From Ignavibacteriales bacterium (lineage in GTDB: Bacteria; Bacteroidota; Ignavibacteria; UBA10030; SZUA-254): 6,326 nt of DNA. Position 1 is the stretch's first letter. Every line of letters starts with the position of its first letter. The translations under genes were made by a program, and so were the position numbers. The notes under the pieces were generated by a model. The model made no database searches, was not told the origin of the DNA, and worked only from the letters and a program-made list of their open reading frames with translations. The stretch covers positions 1-6,326 of the forward strand of contig JACQYX010000259.1 in NCBI GenBank assembly GCA_016207985.1. The letters run 5' to 3'. Positions 5,930 through 6,326 of this stretch are shown in pieces.

Positions 5930-6326
5930 TTATACATTGCTGGGAGGAGGTTCTGCCTCCGACCTGGAATTTTTTAACACAAAAGGATTGTCTTTTATGT
6001 AAAATCTCCATTTTTTATCAGTCCCATTTGTTATACCCATTCTTTTTGATGTCTGAATTTTTGAGAGTTCAACATGCTCATCGTCTGTCAGGTAAATATC
6101 ATCACCTAAAAGATCCGTTCCGTTTTGCTCTCTTTTCAATCCAAATGCCTCACACAATTTTGCTGGTCCGTTTGTCAGATTGATCAATTCTCCATTACTC
6201 CATCCGCCGCAGGCGGACTCCAATACTCCATCCGCCTTAGGCGGACTCCTTTTATGATGTCTATTTTTCATCATTACCTTGATTCCATCTATTGGTTCAA
6301 CCGCTCGCAGCAAAACCGCCCTTCCT
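5930..6326 (-). CDS. mpg: Methylpurine (3-methyladenine) DNA glycosylase, AAG/MPG family, C-terminal part
   Basis: The AAG family cuts alkylated or deaminated purines (3-methyladenine, 7-methylguanine, hypoxanthine) from DNA as the first step of base excision repair. Read leftward from the edge, 131 residues are visible, starting GRAVLLRAVEPIDG, then LTNGPAKLCEAFGL, NGTDL, a D-x-Y-L strand, KRMGI and KKWRFYIKDNPFV. These match the conserved C-terminal half of the family in order; the flipped-base pocket tyrosine and catalytic Glu lie beyond the right edge. The TTG at 6311-6313 is an internal Leu codon, not the start. Two oddities are visible. About 18-20 extra residues between MMKNRHHK and LTNGP are encoded by a tandem palindromic repeat (6194-6249). 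The tail after NPFV (KNSRSEAEPPPSNV) is partly encoded by another palindrome. The insertion lies in a loop of variable length in the family, so the protein may tolerate it. Stop TAA at 5930-5932. Confidence 0.88.
   Translation of the reverse strand, partial: GRAVLLRAVEPIDGIKVMMKNRHHKRSPPKADGVLESACGGWSNGELINLTNGPAKLCEAFGLKREQNGTDLLGDDIYLTDDEHVELSKIQTSKRMGITNGTDKKWRFYIKDNPFVLKNSRSEAEPPPSNV
5946..5960. repeat. Short palindrome encoding the glycosylase C-terminal tail
   Basis: GGAGG (5946-5950) and CCTCC (5956-5960) form a perfect 5-bp inverted repeat around TTCTG, with GG/CC pairing possible further out across a 2x2 mismatch. On the - strand it encodes the SEAEPPPS part of the tail, beyond the family-conserved end of the protein. 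It may be a copy of a dispersed palindromic repeat; one copy in the window cannot show that. Confidence 0.4.
6194..6249. repeat. Two tandem 28-bp palindromic repeats inside the glycosylase coding sequence
   Basis: Units at 6194-6221 and 6222-6249 match at 25 of 28 positions. Each contains a perfect 6-bp inverted repeat TCCGCC-3 nt-GGCGGA (loops GCA and TTA) flanked by CTCCA on one side and CTCC on the other. The loops differ while the arms are conserved, as expected for a hairpin-forming mobile repeat of REP/MITE-like kind. An extra CTCC at 6190-6193 precedes the first unit. The period is not a multiple of 3, so on the - strand the units are read in different frames: one as SPPKADG, the other as SACGGWS. 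Confidence 0.85.

Noticed and set aside
5863..6183. A + strand 106-residue open frame
   Set aside because: It is antisense to the conserved glycosylase frame and passes through the terminator hairpin at 5885-5925; its translation has no family resemblance.
6194..6249. The two 28-bp repeats as a CRISPR array
   Set aside because: The units are directly adjacent with no spacers, there are only two, and they sit within a conserved coding sequence.
6311..6313. TTG as the start codon of the glycosylase
   Set aside because: The frame continues upstream to the window edge as GRAV, which matches the conserved AV-L-RAVEP segment in mid-protein, so the gene is cut by the window rather than starting here.

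Overview
The window looks like chromosomal DNA of a bacterium in the FCB superphylum (Bacteroidota/Chlorobiota/Ignavibacteria and related candidate phyla). The main evidence is a secreted multidomain protein ending in a type-A T9SS sorting domain with the YQNYPNPFNP signature; type IX secretion is essentially confined to this group. Base composition is moderately AT-rich. Most genes have no recognisable Shine-Dalgarno sequence, which is also common there. The lineage call is inference; no rRNA or other marker gene is present.

Layout, left to right. (1) The C-terminal end of an FAD-dependent oxidoreductase of the L-2-hydroxyglutarate oxidase-like (DAO fold) type. (2) A compact three-gene run on the + strand: an MNT-type minimal nucleotidyltransferase, a HEPN-domain protein that overlaps it through a TTGA start/stop, and a family 2 glycosyltransferase with C-terminal membrane segments starting 11 nt later. 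(3) The queuosine/7-deazaguanine genes queE and queC, encoding consecutive steps (CPH4 to CDG to preQ0). (4) A promoter and strong ribosome binding site driving a 656-residue exported protein: signal peptide, Fn3-like domain, four carboxypeptidase-regulatory-like beta-sandwich repeats and the T9SS C-terminal domain, followed by a strong intrinsic terminator. (5) A second, bidirectional-looking hairpin terminator, and then on the - strand the C-terminal two thirds or so of a methylpurine (3-methyladenine) DNA glycosylase running off the right edge.

Points of most interest. The glycosylase gene carries two tandem copies of a 28-bp palindrome-bearing repeat in frame. Because 28 is not a multiple of 3, the same DNA is read in two different frames within one protein; a second, different palindrome encodes most of its extra C-terminal tail. 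QueC appears to lack about 30 residues of its core just after the NYGQRT motif while keeping its PP-loop and zinc cysteines, and QueE has substitutions at usually conserved positions, so the preQ0 branch may be decaying, or the deletion may be an assembly artefact. I do not see a clearly new multigene system. The HEPN/MNT pair is a known toxin-antitoxin type, unusual here mainly in its tight linkage to a membrane glycosyltransferase.
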